The translations under genes were made by a program, and so were the position numbers. The notes beneath the pieces were generated by a model. That model was not told the origin of the DNA. It saw only the letters and a list, made by a program, of their open reading frames with translations, and searched no databases. 64,000 nt of DNA from NCBI GenBank assembly GCA_030522415.1, contig CM060104.1, positions 16,069,229 through 16,133,228 of the forward strand, written 5' to 3'. This document shows, piece after piece, positions 34,131-46,500 of this stretch. This stretch comes from Channallabes apus (lineage: Eukaryota > Chordata > Actinopteri > Siluriformes > Clariidae). Each line of letters starts with the position of its first letter. Position 1 is the first letter of the stretch.

Positions 34131-36315
34131 TGGATTTTCTACTTGATGAACCTTAGGGCTGAAACACAAACTCTGCTTGCCCTTGGCTAATGATTTGTCC
34201 ACTCGTGTGGAGGAGCTTTAAAAATAATAAAGCTTTATGTAGTGTGAAGCTCCATGACTGCCTTAATTGTTGGTAACTTTTATCATTTTTTATTACCTAT
34301 ATCACACACATCTGCTTCTTTGCAGCCGAGATAAAAATAAATGTGAACACACTTTGGAAGATGAATGATGGTTGAAGCGACAAGCAGTAAGGCAGTGGAC
34401 TGGACAATTTGGGTGTAATTGTTTTTGGTTGTTTGATGTCAAGAGGAAAAAAGTGCTTGATACATCCCTGATTCTCTTTTTGGGGCGCTTCAGGGACGTG
34501 GTCCAGTGGAAGACTGAGAGCAGTGTCTTTCCATGAAGCTGATTAAAATGCATTAGGAGCACTAGGCAGCCTTCCCCCCCATCATTGTGGTGCTTATCAT
34601 CCCCACAGCAAACAGCACAGCTGTATGCCACAGAGCCAAGGGAGCTCTGTCATCTCTGCTTTACCTCTCCATTCATAAGGAGAGAAGGAAGGAGAGCAGC
34701 TCAAGGACATGGCCTGTGCTTGCTATATGCTATATGAATTATGTCTGAGTGACTGCATTAGTGCCAAATCTCATGATGCCAACTGCTTAAAGAGTCTTTT
34801 AGTGCGTTTAGCAATTTGGTACCAATATATTCACCTTAATGCCACTTTAATGTGTTTTTCTGACTCCTGGTGTGGATCAACATTAAGACCTTTTCCCCAG
34901 ATGTAAACTTGATTAAACGTATAAGGATTTGTCACTCAAGACCCAGCTTAAATTAATCATTTTTACAATACCTCATGGCAGGTTGCGCATTTTTGCTCGA
35001 TTTTTTTGCTCAGAAAATTTCATCAGATAGTTTTAAGGACGAGTGCATTAGCTTAAGCACAGACAATAAATTAGTGACACAGAGGGCATAAAGAGCAAAC
35101 ATTGCCCTTTCATTTATCTCAACTGAGATGGAACAGAGCCACTGAGAGTAAACCAGCTAATGTGAAACAGATCAGTCAAGCAAGTAGCTGACTTCTTTTA
35201 GCTCCAGAAATCCTGCCTTGTGTAAAGGTAAACCACAAAGCACAACGAATATAAAGGACTTATTAATATTTTACAGTTTTCAATTTATTCAATCCTGAAC
35301 TCATGCTGCAATTCTGCATTTTCCCAAAAGCATGTATTTCAGTATCAGTCATCTAGATTAGCAAGCACGTTATGTCGAACACGACAGCTCTAATGTAAAG
35401 GGCATATTCATTCATTAGGATAGGTGCAGTCCCCTCTGTATTTAATTAAGGCTGTGTGTGTTTTTATTTTTATAAACAACAGTTTACATTATAATGTACT
35501 GTATAGATGTTTTTTTATTTTATTTATAAAAACAGCTTTATATTTTTGCTAAGATAAAGATTATTTCTGGAGTCATCTGGAAAATGCTTTGTGTTCGCAA
35601 GTGCCTTCAGGGGCATGAGTCATATTTATTTATTATTTTTTTGTGTGTGTTTTGTGGAACAGTAAAGTGGCAGTAACAGTCAATGGTTCATGCATCTCTT
35701 CACTCGATGAACAGGATTAAGGCACACAACTGGAAACGCTGCTGCAGCCGTCCTCTTCCCGGATGATCGGATTGTACTGTAATGCCTCCTGACTCTCAGC
35801 ATCTGATACTCCCAGGATAAAAAATGATATTGAGCGAGATTTGCCCTTTGCCTTTGTAGTATTCCTAGTCTTAGTGTGACTCTGCCAAGTGTGGACCTCA
35901 CATGTTTTGTGCACAGGGAGAACATATGGCATATGGTGTCTTAATACTTTTGGCTACCACTGGAGATTGAACGACTGTCACATCGTCATTACTGTAATCA
36001 GTATTTCCTTCATTCAGGTGTTGAACAAAGGTTGAACAGAGAACTTTTACTGTACTGAGGTTTTAAACTCTGCATCATTTTAGCACACAGAATCCCAAAC
36101 AATTGACTTGCCTTGATACCCTTTTCTGTGATCCTCTTGTCTCCCTTGTTACTGATTAGGGGTAGTGCAGTGCAGTGGTGCTACTGGTTACCTTTTGGCC
36201 AAACATCTGTTTCTGTATTTAAATGTAAACGTAAAGGACTTAACCAGAGGCTTTTGTTTGATTATGTTTTGAATTATAGCTCTGTCCTATAACACACACA
36301 CACACACACACACAC

Positions 36316-36968
36316 CAGGGTTTGACATTAACTTTTTTGCTCACTGGCCAATGTGGCTAGTGGATTTCCGGAGTCACTCGCCATTCAGCCTTTTTACTAG
36401 CCACAATTTTGTTACCGGAAAATCGCAGTTTTTTCTTCACCATGATACGTTAATGTTTGTTATATCTAGATTTACTTATAAATGACAGCATACACTGTAT
36501 CACTAGAGCAGTAGTTAAGTATTCAGTACTGTTAAGATCGCTCGCAATATAAAAACATGCAAACATGAACAGTATATTCTGCTTATTGAACTTAAATTCA
36601 AGCTTCTAACCACATGAAATTGAAAAATAACAGATTCAGTACAACTGAACTCATTCTGATATTAAAAATACAGCAACTCAAAACATTTATCATGTTAGTG
36701 TGTTGTGTACTATTATCAGGTAATATTATTCATTATGTATTATTATAACAGAATTCTGAGTTAGGACAATGGACTCTGGTCTATCTTGTAGTGTTGCCTC
36801 TTTATAGTGTGAGGTAATTCAATTAATTGATGAATTTTCTATCATTCAACATGAAATCTAAATAGATTTTAATAGTGATTACTTTTTTATATATAATCAG
36901 TAAAGAACCTATGTGAAAGGGGCAAACATTCTCATCCTGTTGAGAAGCAATAGCCCTTTAAGGAAATG

Positions 36969-37005
<37 letters not shown>

Positions 37006-37295
37006 AAACAGGAAGTAAAAGTGTGTGTGTGTGCGTGCGCGCAAGGCATGTGTGAACATGTGTAGAGAGAGGAATTAAATGTCCTCATTACATTCACGTG
37101 TGTTTTATGCGCATAATATTACGTTGCAATGCGTTTATTATATCAGATGCCTTTAGAGAAAACTACAACAAAAATATATTGTCATACCAAAGAATAAACT
37201 ACCCGCCAAAGTGGCTAGTGAGACTAAAGTTATTACTCGCCACAGCCGAATTTTACCAGCATTTGGCGGGTGGCCGGGTGCCAATGTCAAACCCT

Positions 37296-37296
<1 letters not shown>
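36316..37296. mobile_element. hAT-like non-autonomous element in a CA repeat
   Basis: The ends CAGGGTTTGACATTAAC (36316) and GCCAATGTCAAACCCTG (37296) are near-perfect complements. Sub-terminal gtggctagtgg and ccaaagtggctagtga are also related. Both flanks read acacacac, an 8-bp repeat consistent with hAT target duplication but uninformative inside (CA)n. No transposase is present. Confidence 0.8.
36973..37005. repeat. (CA)n microsatellite inside the hAT element
   Basis: A CA tract followed by a GT tract (37021-37034) a few bases later. Confidence 0.9.

Positions 37297-37328
<32 letters not shown>
37297..37328. repeat. (CA)n microsatellite flanking the hAT element
   Basis: A continuous ACAC tract on the right of the element; the left part is at 36294-36315. 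Confidence 0.9.
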
Positions 37329-37333
<5 letters not shown>

Positions 37334-38371
37334 TGAGGTCACATCTGGAGTTATTTCACCTGATGATAAAGTGACCTCAAACTGACACCCAAAATCAAAA
37401 TATTTATTATTAGCAGCAGCAGCAAATCTAGTACTGTAAGTATTGTGTTCTGCTAGTTATTTTCAGGAGTTCTGTTTACTTGCAGCACCAGTCTCTAAAC
37501 TCAATGTGGTTTTTGATTTGAAATCACCATTCAATCTGTACACAATACTATACCGTACTGTATACGCGCTTTTGTTGATGAATTGTGATCCATAATGTTT
37601 TTTTTTTTAACGTTTCTCAGCTTATGTCTGTAACGTAAAAAATTAGTTTTTACATAAAAATTTCATTGAAGTGAGGATTGGACACCAAGACCATCCAAGG
37701 CTTGGAAAGTTGCTTCTTAAGCTACAAGCTATAGAATTATTTATTCTTTTTGTCATGTTTTTGCACAAGAGCAAATAGAATTAAAAGAGGGAGTTCTAAC
37801 TTTTATACATGACTCTTTGTATATTACGCGAGTATGTAGGTATTGTATGGCGGGAAATCACTGAAATGTCTATTCCAAGCATTTTTATACTTCTCAGCTC
37901 ATCGTTCACTTTTCTGGGGAAAAACTTTTTCATTTTTCTCAAGAGCGTTGTAAGGAAAAACAAACTGCCAGTCTTGGCATAAATGAAGTTAGAGGAGTAG
38001 CACCTGTAAGCTATAGAGCTCCCACAGCTCCCTGTGTAATATTGACATCATCTCGGTAAAGCCTTTGAGGAAATTCGTCAGTGGAAATAGAAAGGACTTT
38101 TGCCCAAAAGGGGCTGCTGGCAAATATTGATTCAGATTATTAGTGCGCATATTATATCAGACAAAAACTGGAAGAGTGTAATAATCACCTGCAAGGCAAA
38201 CAATCTCTCATCTAGATGGACTCGGATGGATACATTATTCAGGACTACAATGCATGTGTGTCTGAGGCTGAATGAAAGTCAGCAGCTCAGAAAATTAAAT
38301 ACTAATGTGTGAAGTTAAGCCATTGGTCTTTCTTTTTTTTCTTTGTAAGTCACTACTGTGAGGGAAGACGT

Positions 38372-38520
38372 TTGTGGCCAAAGGTTTGTGCGCACCTGAC
38401 CATGATACCCCTGTGTGGACCTTTAATATTATCTGGCCTCTAAGGTGGAACTGGAAGCACACAATTGTATATAGGATGTCATTTTTATACTGCAGTGTTA
38501 TTATGGTTTCCCTTCACTAG
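38372..38520 (+). repeat. Tc1-like family D fragment just before the POMGNT2 coding exon
   Basis: ggccaaaggtttgtgcgcac, ctgaccatgatacccctgtg, ggaagcacacaattgtatat and tggtttcccttcactag follow the order of a non-autonomous Tc1-related repeat that I recall from teleosts. It ends about 60 bases before the splice acceptor. Confidence 0.55.
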
Positions 38521-38581
38521 ATATCAGATGTTTACAACTACAGTATTTAACTCTTTTCTCTCTCTCTCCCTCTTGGTGCAG

Positions 38582-38637
38582 GTTGAGCATGAGCGTGGTG
38601 TTGGAGGTCAGCTGCGATGCATGCATTAGGCTGTAGA
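38582..38637 (+). promoter_or_regulatory. pomgnt2: POMGNT2 5' leader with uORF ending 1 nt before the start codon
   Basis: The coding exon starts at 38582 after a strong acceptor. An upstream ATG at 38589 opens a 16-codon frame (15 sense codons) ending with TAG at 38634-38636. A single base separates it from the main ATG at 38638. The frame overlaps the weaker in-frame ATG at 38617. The arrangement could allow termination-reinitiation or leaky scanning to control enzyme level. Confidence 0.7.
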
Positions 38638-40377
38638 ATGAACCTTGCAGCCGTGCTAAATGGCCTGCTGGTGTCGCTGGTTGCAGCCCTCCTGTGGAAG
38701 TACGTTCGGCTGAGCGACCACATGGCCCAGCTGGAGGAGGAGCTACAGCTGACGCGTCAATCTCAGGAGCTTTCGCACGTGCGCATAGATTATCATGCCG
38801 CCCTGTTGGCACTTCAAGAGCAAGGCACGAGGATGGTATGCACTGGAAAAATGCACACCGACCGCATCTGCCGCTTCGACTATCTCTGCTACAGCACAGA
38901 GGCCGAGGAGTTCATATTCTTTCATAGCAACGCCTCGGTCATGCTTCCGAATTTGGGCCCTCGCCGCTTCCAACCAGCTCTGCTGGACTTGTCGTCCGTT
39001 GAGGATCACAACACTCAGTATTTTAACTTCTTGGAGTTGCCGGCAGCCGCGCTGAAGTACATGCCGAAACCCGTGTTTGTGCCAGACGTCGCCCTCATCC
39101 TCAATCGCTTCAACGCCGATAACCTGATGCACATCTTCCACGATGATCTTCTTCCAATATTCTACACCATGCAGCAGTACACGGATCTGGATGATGAAGC
39201 CAGGCTCGTCTTCATGGAAGGCTGGGCTGAGGGGAACCATTTTGATCTCTATCGCCTGCTGAGCAGCAAACAGCCGCTACTAAAAGAGCACCTGCGGAAC
39301 TTTGGGAAACTCATGTGCTTCACCAAATCTTATGTTGGGTTGTCAAAGATGACCACATGGTATCAGTATGGCTTTGTACAGCCCCAGGGGCCCAAAGCCA
39401 ACATTCTGGTGTCGGGGAATGAGATTCGTCAGTTTGCTTCATTCCTAATGGACAGGCTGAATATCACGACAGAGGAGAGGCCTGAAGGTGATGATTATAT
39501 AGTAGTGTTTAGTAGAACTTCTAACAGGCTGATACTCAATGAGGCGGAGTTGCTTCTTGTTTTGGCTCAAGAGTATAAAATGAGGACAGTCACTGTTTCT
39601 TTGGAGGAGCAAACATTTGCAAGTATTGTCCAGCTTATTAGTGCAGCATCCATGTTGGTCAGCATGCACGGCGCTCAACTGATCACGTCCATGTTCCTAC
39701 CCCGAGGGGCTGCTATCATCGAGCTCTTCCCATACGCGGTCAATCCAGAACAGTACACGCCGTATAAAACTCTCGCCTCGTTGCCAGGAATGGACCTGCA
39801 GTATATAGCATGGAGGAACACCATCGAAGAGAATTCTGTTGCTTATCCTGACCGCCCCTGGGACCAAGGAGGCATCACTCATCTGGAGAAAGAGGAACAG
39901 GAACGTATCCTGTCTAGCAAGGAGGTGCCCAGACACCTCTGTTGTCGCAACCCGGAGTGGCTTTTTCGGATTTATCAGGACACCATTGTGGACATTCCGT
40001 CCTTCCTGGAAGTCCTTAAAGAAGGTCTAAAAGTGAAGCCGAATCTAAAAAAGAGCAAACCTGCCAGTGTAGTACATCCTGGTCGGGTCAGACAACCCAA
40101 GTGCCAGACATCAGTGCAGGCTGCCCATGAAGCAAAGCTCTCTGTGTCCTGGCAGATTCCTTGGAACCTCAAGTACTTGAAGGTAAGAGAGGTCAAATAT
40201 GAAGTGTGGATCCAGGAGCAGGGAGAGAACACGTACATGCCTTACATTCTCTCCCAACAGAACTATACCTTCTCAGAGAACATTAAACCCTTTACCACAT
40301 ACCTAGTGTGGGTGCGCTGTATCTTTAACAAGAACCTTTTGGGACCGTTCGCAGACGTACTTATATGTAAAACCTAA
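38638..40377 (+). CDS. pomgnt2: POMGNT2, protein O-linked-mannose beta-1,4-N-acetylglucosaminyltransferase 2
   Basis: This ER type II membrane enzyme (family GT61) adds beta-1,4-GlcNAc to O-mannose on alpha-dystroglycan, starting the core M3 glycan that later carries matriglycan. Loss causes dystroglycanopathy in humans. The 579-aa product lies in one exon, as in other vertebrates, and is about the same length as the human 580-aa protein. It has a short cytoplasmic tail and a signal anchor at residues ~3-19. A coiled, charged stem follows to about residue 55, then the GT61 domain with [41 protein letters not shown] and [17 protein letters not shown] conserved blocks. A C-terminal fibronectin type III domain spans residues ~485-579 ([18 protein letters not shown]). 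I prefer the ATG at 38638 because it matches the family N-terminus ([12 protein letters not shown]) and has A at -3. An in-frame ATG at 38617 would add seven residues in a poor context (T at -3). Confidence 0.96.
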   Translation: MNLAAVLNGLLVSLVAALLWKYVRLSDHMAQLEEELQLTRQSQELSHVRIDYHAALLALQEQGTRMVCTGKMHTDRICRFDYLCYSTEAEEFIFFHSNASVMLPNLGPRRFQPALLDLSSVEDHNTQYFNFLELPAAALKYMPKPVFVPDVALILNRFNADNLMHIFHDDLLPIFYTMQQYTDLDDEARLVFMEGWAEGNHFDLYRLLSSKQPLLKEHLRNFGKLMCFTKSYVGLSKMTTWYQYGFVQPQGPKANILVSGNEIRQFASFLMDRLNITTEERPEGDDYIVVFSRTSNRLILNEAELLLVLAQEYKMRTVTVSLEEQTFASIVQLISAASMLVSMHGAQLITSMFLPRGAAIIELFPYAVNPEQYTPYKTLASLPGMDLQYIAWRNTIEENSVAYPDRPWDQGGITHLEKEEQERILSSKEVPRHLCCRNPEWLFRIYQDTIVDIPSFLEVLKEGLKVKPNLKKSKPASVVHPGRVRQPKCQTSVQAAHEAKLSVSWQIPWNLKYLKVREVKYEVWIQEQGENTYMPYILSQQNYTFSENIKPFTTYLVWVRCIFNKNLLGPFADVLICKT

Positions 40378-41165
40378 CTCGCAGTACTCATATGTTCACA
40401 GCTCACAGTGTCAGGACCAGAGTCAGATAAAAAGGCTGATTACAAATACTGTGAAGATGGATTGTTCTGTGCAGGGGGGGGAGGAGAAGATTTTCCTGCA
40501 GCATGACACAAACTGTATCTCATTACCCCAGTAAATGAGAGGAACGTTTGTGCTGAGGAGGACTAAAAATAATACAGATGGCTGAACTGCCAAATCAGAC
40601 TCTTTTTAAAAGAAGACTTTATCATGAGTTTAAAAGATTTTCAGCATTCAAATTGTATTTATAAAACTGCGTGAGGTTATTTATTTTATTTATGAGTTAA
40701 TGATGTCTGGTGCTGAAATTTATCGTGACCGTGTGTGACCGCGTGGTGCGCAGATAGATATTTTAAAAGTTTCCTACTTTTTGGCACAAGCAATTTTGTT
40801 AAGATTTTGCAATCCTGTCTTTTATGTGACTTTGTGATTCGAGCAAATGTTTCCTGTAGTCATTAAACCCTCATCTTGCTTAGCTTGACATTAGATATCA
40901 TATTGAGCCAAATTAGCTTAAAAACAAAGTGGTTCTAGAAAGATGTTCTTCCCCATTTGTTCATTGTATGTGTGATGACTAGTTTGTAGATTTTCAGTGA
41001 TTGTTTTTTATTAATTTATTTTTTTCATTTTATTCTAGAAGACGTGCTTGCCTATTTTGATATTGAAACAGACCGATTGTACTGAGAACAGAGAATGTGA
41101 GGGCTGAGTCTTTAAATTGTGGGCTTTCATGATCAAATGGAAATAAAGATATTACACTGCTTTTG
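40378..41165 (+). other. pomgnt2: POMGNT2 3' UTR
   Basis: An AT-rich 3' region follows the stop codon. The canonical hexamer AATAAA at 41142-41147 predicts cleavage at about 41160-41170, giving a 3' UTR of roughly 0.8 kb. No other ORF is present. Confidence 0.7.
41142..41147 (+). terminator. pomgnt2: POMGNT2 polyadenylation signal
   Basis: A canonical AATAAA lies 765 bases after the POMGNT2 stop, with T/GT-rich DNA following it (ttttgggttgtt at about 41161). It is the best positioned signal. Confidence 0.7.
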
Positions 41166-41372
41166 GGTTGTTACCTGTAGTGTCAGTTATTCACTTTTCC
41201 CTTTATATAAAATTAAAAAGCATTTTTTATTATAGGTTAAAAATATAACCTCTTCCACTGTCGTCCCATACTTGAGTATAAATATTTGACCACGCTGTTC
41301 ATTTTGCTACTTTACAGTGATGCACTGCTCATACTGTATACCACATTGGCTCAGTGAGCTAAGATAGAGGAC

Positions 41373-41945
41373 TTCTTCTTCTTCTTTGTCTTTCGGCTGT
41401 TCCCTTTCAGGGGACGCCACAGCGAATCATCTGCCTCCATCTAACCCTATCCTCTGCATCCTCTTCTCTCACACCAACTAACTTCATGTCCTCTCTCACT
41501 GCATCCATGAATCTCCTCTTTGGTCTTCCTCTAGACCTCCTGCCTGGCAGTTCCAACCTCAGCATCCTTCTACCGATATATTCACCATCTCTCCTCTGAA
41601 CATGTCCAAACCACCTCAATCTGGCCTCTCTGACTTTATCTCCAAAACATCTCACATGGGTTGTCCCTCTGATGAATTCATTCTTGATCCTATCCATCCT
41701 TGCCACTCCCAAGGAGAACCTCAACATCTTCAGCTCTGCTACCTCTAGCTCTGCCTCCTGTCTTTTCTTCAGTGCGACTGTCTCTAAGCCGTAGAGCATC
41801 GCTGGTCTCACCACTGTCCTGTACACCTTTCCTTTCATTCTCGCCGATACTCTTTCATCACACAACACACCTGAAACTTTTCTCCACCCATTTCAACCTG
41901 CCTGTACCCGCCTCTTCACCTCCTTTCCACACTCTCCGTTGCTCC
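41373..41945 (-). mobile_element. RTE-type LINE, 5'-truncated, with 17-bp target duplication
   Basis: The flanks GAGCTAAGATAGAGGAC at 41356-41372 and 41946-41962 are identical over 17 bases, a clear target-site duplication. The insert reads on the minus strand as a LINE C-terminus followed by a short 3' UTR and a (GAA)n tail (at 41373-41387 on plus). Only the last part of the ORF was copied. Confidence 0.93.
41407..41868 (-). pseudogene. RTE-type LINE ORF2 C-terminal fragment
   Basis: 153 codons: RTVVRPAMLYGLETVALKKR, AELKMLRFSLGVARMDRIKN, LRWFGHVQRRDGEYIGRRML and RGRPKRRFMDAVREDM, ending RCGVP. These are the standard post-RT blocks of this LINE group in fish. They are open with no stops, but the fragment lacks the catalytic RT and endonuclease domains. 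Confidence 0.9.
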
Positions 41946-41989
41946 GAGCTAAGATAGAGGACAATATTTAAAATTAACCACCATTGAAT

Positions 41990-42256
41990 ACGTCTGGGTG
42001 GTGACCACTGTGGCCTCGCACATCCAGGGTCGAGGGTTCGATTCCTGCCTCAGGTCTGCGTGCGTGGAGTTTGCATGTTTTCTCCGTGCTTGGTGGGTTT
42101 CCTTCATGTATTCCGGTTTCCTTCCACAGTCCAAAGATTTATAGGTCAAGTTAATTGCCATTCCTAAATTGTTTGCCCCCTAATAGATTGTCACCGTGTC
42201 CAGGGTCCTGGGGTACGTTCCAGGCCCACTCGCAACCTTGTAGATAAATGAATGAA
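41990..42256 (+). repeat. Type A SINE
   Basis: tggtgaccactgtggcctcg, catccagggtcgagggttcg, ggagtttgcatgttttctcc, cttccacagtccaaagattt and ttgccattcctaaattg are followed by a gatgaatgaag-like tail. Confidence 0.8.
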
Positions 42257-42259
42257 GAC

Positions 42260-43310
42260 ACCTGTGATTTTGGGCAACAGTAAAGAGAAACAGAAGCAGT
42301 TTTTATGTACGAGTGGAAAATAGTCAGGAATCCATTTTCCATCACAGAACACAAAGAATTAAAGTCTAGACATCTTCACTTATTTTGGAGGCTTTTTTCT
42401 TTCTTAGAAATCTCAGCTGCACTTTATATTACAATATTCAGTGCTTTTGATTGACGTAATTAAATGCTAATCATATTCATGTATAAGATGGGAATAATTA
42501 GTCCATGCTGAGTGCAATATGAAAATCGCTGTGGTGTCTAATGCCGGTAATCACAGAAAAAAAGGGGGATCTAATTCTATTGTACCAAAAACTATGTTTG
42601 ACACTGAGGATATAAATAAGGCTTGGTGATGTAGTCAGGACATTTGCATGGTCCTACATTTAAATCAGATTATCCAAGAATTTTCAGTTTCATCATGAAA
42701 ATTCAAGTCAAATACTCTCAGGTAGAATGCAGGGAGACAAATAGACTGGCTCTGATTTTCAACTCCTGCCATCTGTTTAGGTTTGAGTAAGAAAAAAATA
42801 TACGTATATTAGTGTTTTACTGCTTGTTCAATTATTTACCATCTCGTGATTCACATTTCATATTCATTTATATTTACTGTCTAAGTGCTTGGTTGTATTG
42901 TTTTTGGCTGGACTGCTCTGAGGTTTGGTGGTCACCCCCTTCAGTTAGAAATTTTTATTGCAGAGTGCACTCACCATTACAGATTAATGACCTGCCCCAT
43001 ATAAACAAACAAATGCCTTATTATTTATGGAGCAAAAAAAATGTAAAGAGTGAAAGCACAGCACAGGGAAGAGGTTTTTAGAGACTGGAGGAGCATGACC
43101 CAGTACAGTATATGGCAGACATGTTCTCTGACTCAATGTCCTCATGTCACATCTGCTTTTTTTTCTCCTGTACACTAGGCTCCTGCTGGCTTATGATTCG
43201 ACGTGACCCAAAAGTAGTAACTCGCGTAAGGCCTTATATAACATTACAACCCTTATATAGACACTATTGTTTGTGTGTTTTGTATTTTAGTTTGGATATA
43301 ATAATACAAT
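42260..43310. other. Intergenic DNA, no gene seen
   Basis: AT-rich DNA between POMGNT2 and GASK1A with no named repeat or ORF. Confidence 0.5.
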
Positions 43311-43319
43311 ATGAAAAGG

Positions 43320-43565
43320 CAACACGTTTGAGGACACCTGACCCTCACGTTTGTACAGTATGTGCTTGTTAAAATTCCCGATTTAGTCGCTGTCATAATA
43401 ACCTCCACTCTGCTGGGAAGGACTTCTACTAGAATTCGGAGCGTGACTTGAGGGATTTCTGCTCATTCAGTCACACGAGCATTAGCGAGACACCATGGCG
43501 AATCGTGTCTTCATGGACTTTGATTTGTTCACGGCGGTATTGTCATGCTGGACATTTAAACGCTA
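43320..43565 (+). repeat. Tc1-like family D fragment
   Basis: aggacacctgaccctcacgt, taacctccactctgctggga, attcggagcgtgacttgagg, tctgctcattcagtcacacg and tattgtcatgctgg are in the order of a known teleost Tc1-derived repeat. The left terminus is roughly placed. Confidence 0.55.
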
Positions 43566-43569
43566 TAGC

Positions 43570-46500
43570 AGGCAGATCCCACTGTCTGCTACGTACGAGT
43601 CCGGTGGTCAGCTTTCCACAAACCTTCCAACGTATACTTTGAAGCGGTTTTACTTCATTTTTAATGGCCGTACCTACAGTAAAACAAAGTGAGCATTGCT
43701 GCTAAAGCATTAAAGCACTGATATCTAAACAATGTCCCTTGTATCAGTATATTACAATTAATGTCAATTAATTAGCAGCAGTAGAAGAATAGTTTAGTAA
43801 CCTGCAGGAATACAGGAGTTTTTAGAAGTTTTACACCTCACAGTGTGTTTTAAAGGAGCTTGAAACGTCAATGACGAGAAGTACAGCATGAATTCAGCGT
43901 GTTTAGGTATTAATGGTTTTATTTCAGTAAAATGCGTTTAACTTGTCCAGTAACCTTGGACTTCAGAGACTTTTTAGATACACTGAGCGTTATAAAATAG
44001 TTAACTTTTCATGCCTGCTGCGTTACTGTATGTCTCAGTTTGCCAAAGAGCTCAAGTCTTTCCTTTACATGTTTCCAGCAGATCAATGGAAAGTATTTGT
44101 AATGACCTTCCATTTTTCACTCTTTGAACAACATGCACGAGTACCGTTTAACCAAATCAAAAGGAGCATTGGAAGTGAAAACACTGCATTTTATAGCTGT
44201 AATAAACACTGCTTATGTAACTTTCGTTATATCCATTATCAATGACATTATCATGTACTGAGCACTTATAAATTATGTGCACAAGGTGATGCTAAAACCC
44301 ATAATAGTCGTGTCTCGCCATGGCGATTTATTCCGGAGCCTGTTGCCTTGAGCTGGAATTCCGAGATCTTTGGGATTCAAACAGCACATTGACAGCACAT
44401 TGCCTTTTTCTCCAGAGGGAACCGTGAGCCACTAATTGGCCTTCATGTTTGCAAAAATAACCCTGATGTTGAGAAGAGAGGAACAAGGTTAAGCCTCATT
44501 CATTTGAAGTTAGGGGTTTTGTCTCATTGACGATCTCTGTCAGGCTTCTTTTACACATTTTACACTTCTGACCTTGTAGTGTGAATACCGAAGACACTCA
44601 GAAATTCATATTGTATTGTCACCCTTGACTCTTTCTTAAATGACATCTAATCCAAAATTATTGGCACCCTCTAGTAGAATGCGCAGAATGTATAATAGAT
44701 GTAAAATTTCCATTCAGACATTTAGAGGATTGGTCGTGATTTGGAAATAATAGTACAGACAAGACAATAAATAAACTTTTTACAGCACACAAGCAGAATG
44801 TAGTATACAAATGTTAGTATCTGGTAGTGTTCCTGCTTTGGTGATGGTGAATCAGGGCAGTAATTTCCAGTAAATATTATTATCCAACTCCTCTGAAAAC
44901 ACAAAGCATTTCGCAACACAATGTCTTAAACTGGCTTTAGAATCTTTTCGCACTGTTCATTTGAGTGGGCGGGTAACGCGTCATTCGCCTGTGTGACTAA
45001 TGCAAAACTAATTTAGCAGATGCGTACAGGGGAGCAGTCGGCTTATTCATATCAAGCTTGGTGTTGATGCGTGATGTCAGGTTATCAAAGGGGAAAGATT
45101 CACATGCAAACATAGCCTGTGACAGAGGGGTGCTCACAGAACAGATTGTCATTAAGGCCTCGCTGGAGCAGAGCTCAGCCTTTCCTGCCTCTGCATCAGC
45201 ACCACACCTGGGACTGAGGCCTCGAGTGGGAGCCGTTAATCACATCATCGCACCACAGCCGAGAGCCAGCCTTCAGCTCATTGTGCATTGTCATGGCAAC
45301 ACTCCCGGGTGAGGACCTTAAGGACTCAATTATTACCCTCACGACTCTGCAATAGCACCACCGCAGGGCAGAGCCCTTGGATTCACGCCTCTGACTGAGG
45401 ACCTTGTCTGTGACGGTACGTATCTGCTCTGAGATGCCAAAGTTCACATCTTCAAAAGGTGTTGAGGTCTGATGGCCAGATACGAAGACAGAAAATGAAC
45501 AAGTTCTGAATGATTTTATCTCTCGCTCCCCGATGACTGCAAATTAATTGAATGACACACTTAATTAAAAATTAACATTTAATTAATGCCATAAAACAGA
45601 AGTCATGCAGGGTCTTGGCCTCCTACTGAACGTAGCCTGCTAATTTACAAAAAGAAATGATGGCGTGGGTAAAATACAGGCCACGGAAAGATATATAGTA
45701 GCTATCTGCTTCATCTGATTTTAAAGCTTAGATTATAAGGTTTCAAAAGGTTTAGCACTGTTTGGTACAGTATTAATACATCTTTAAACATTGAACGTAT
45801 TGTTTATTATCCAGCTCCTAAGTATATTTCTGATCACCGCTTTTCCTCGGGAGCTCATATTTTCTGTGGGATTGAGTCACAGTGGTTCTGAAGGTCAGCC
45901 AATGTGGTCCAGCATTACATCATGATCATGCAATCACAGCAAGGTTGGCCCGATTCAGCCTACACTTGTCATCCTGAAATGTCTGTGATGTGTTTTGCTT
46001 GGACATGAAGCACAAAAGACAACCTCAGAAATCTCAACAACAACTGAAAAAGACGACTTTTGCCAACTTCAATTTGTTTCGGGAGCTTAGAATCACAACC
46101 GGAGCGCTGTCATTGCTCACATGATGTGTGTTGCTCAGGTTCATTGTGACCTGGGAAGGTCTGGCTGGAGTCTCAGTTCGCCAGAAATGTCATCTTGAAA
46201 GTCTTGAAAATAGGCAGACATATGGTACAGCACTACACTGGACCTTTTTAAACGACGTACTCCCAGGTCTAGTTCGAGTTATTTTTAAACTTAATATATA
46301 CATGTTATTCTTGTGTATATCGATTCTTTGTTTATTTTTTTTTCCTTCTATAACTTAGCTGCAGAACAGTTAAATTGCCTGTTTAAGACTTTAGTGTGGT
46401 TTAATGTACATACCAGGATGAGTGAAGAGTTATCCTCAGTCTGGCGGTAGAGTTTATCACTACAGTACGCACTTGGATAGCAGTCCTCTGTGTTTAATTC

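Larger units (their letters stand above)
31813..38581 (+). other. pomgnt2: POMGNT2 intron 1
   Basis: The intron runs from gtgagt at 31813 to the acceptor ctctccctcttggtgcag ending at 38581. It contains degraded Tc1 and SINE pieces (about 33160-33345, 33953-34130, 38372-38520) and a 981-bp hAT-like element (36316-37296). The stretches 31820-33150, 34140-36290 and 37330-38370 show no gene. Parts of 34360-34720, 35040-35230 and 37900-38090 look like high-complexity non-repetitive DNA that could hold regulatory elements. Confidence 0.55.

Noticed and set aside
38501..39240. Minus-strand ORFs of 103 and 165 aa
   Set aside because: Antisense shadows of the POMGNT2 coding exon.
44640..44930. Possible further Tc1 end (ccaaaattattggcaccctc)
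   Set aside because: Only a short terminal-repeat-like start; no matching opposite end or transposase found.
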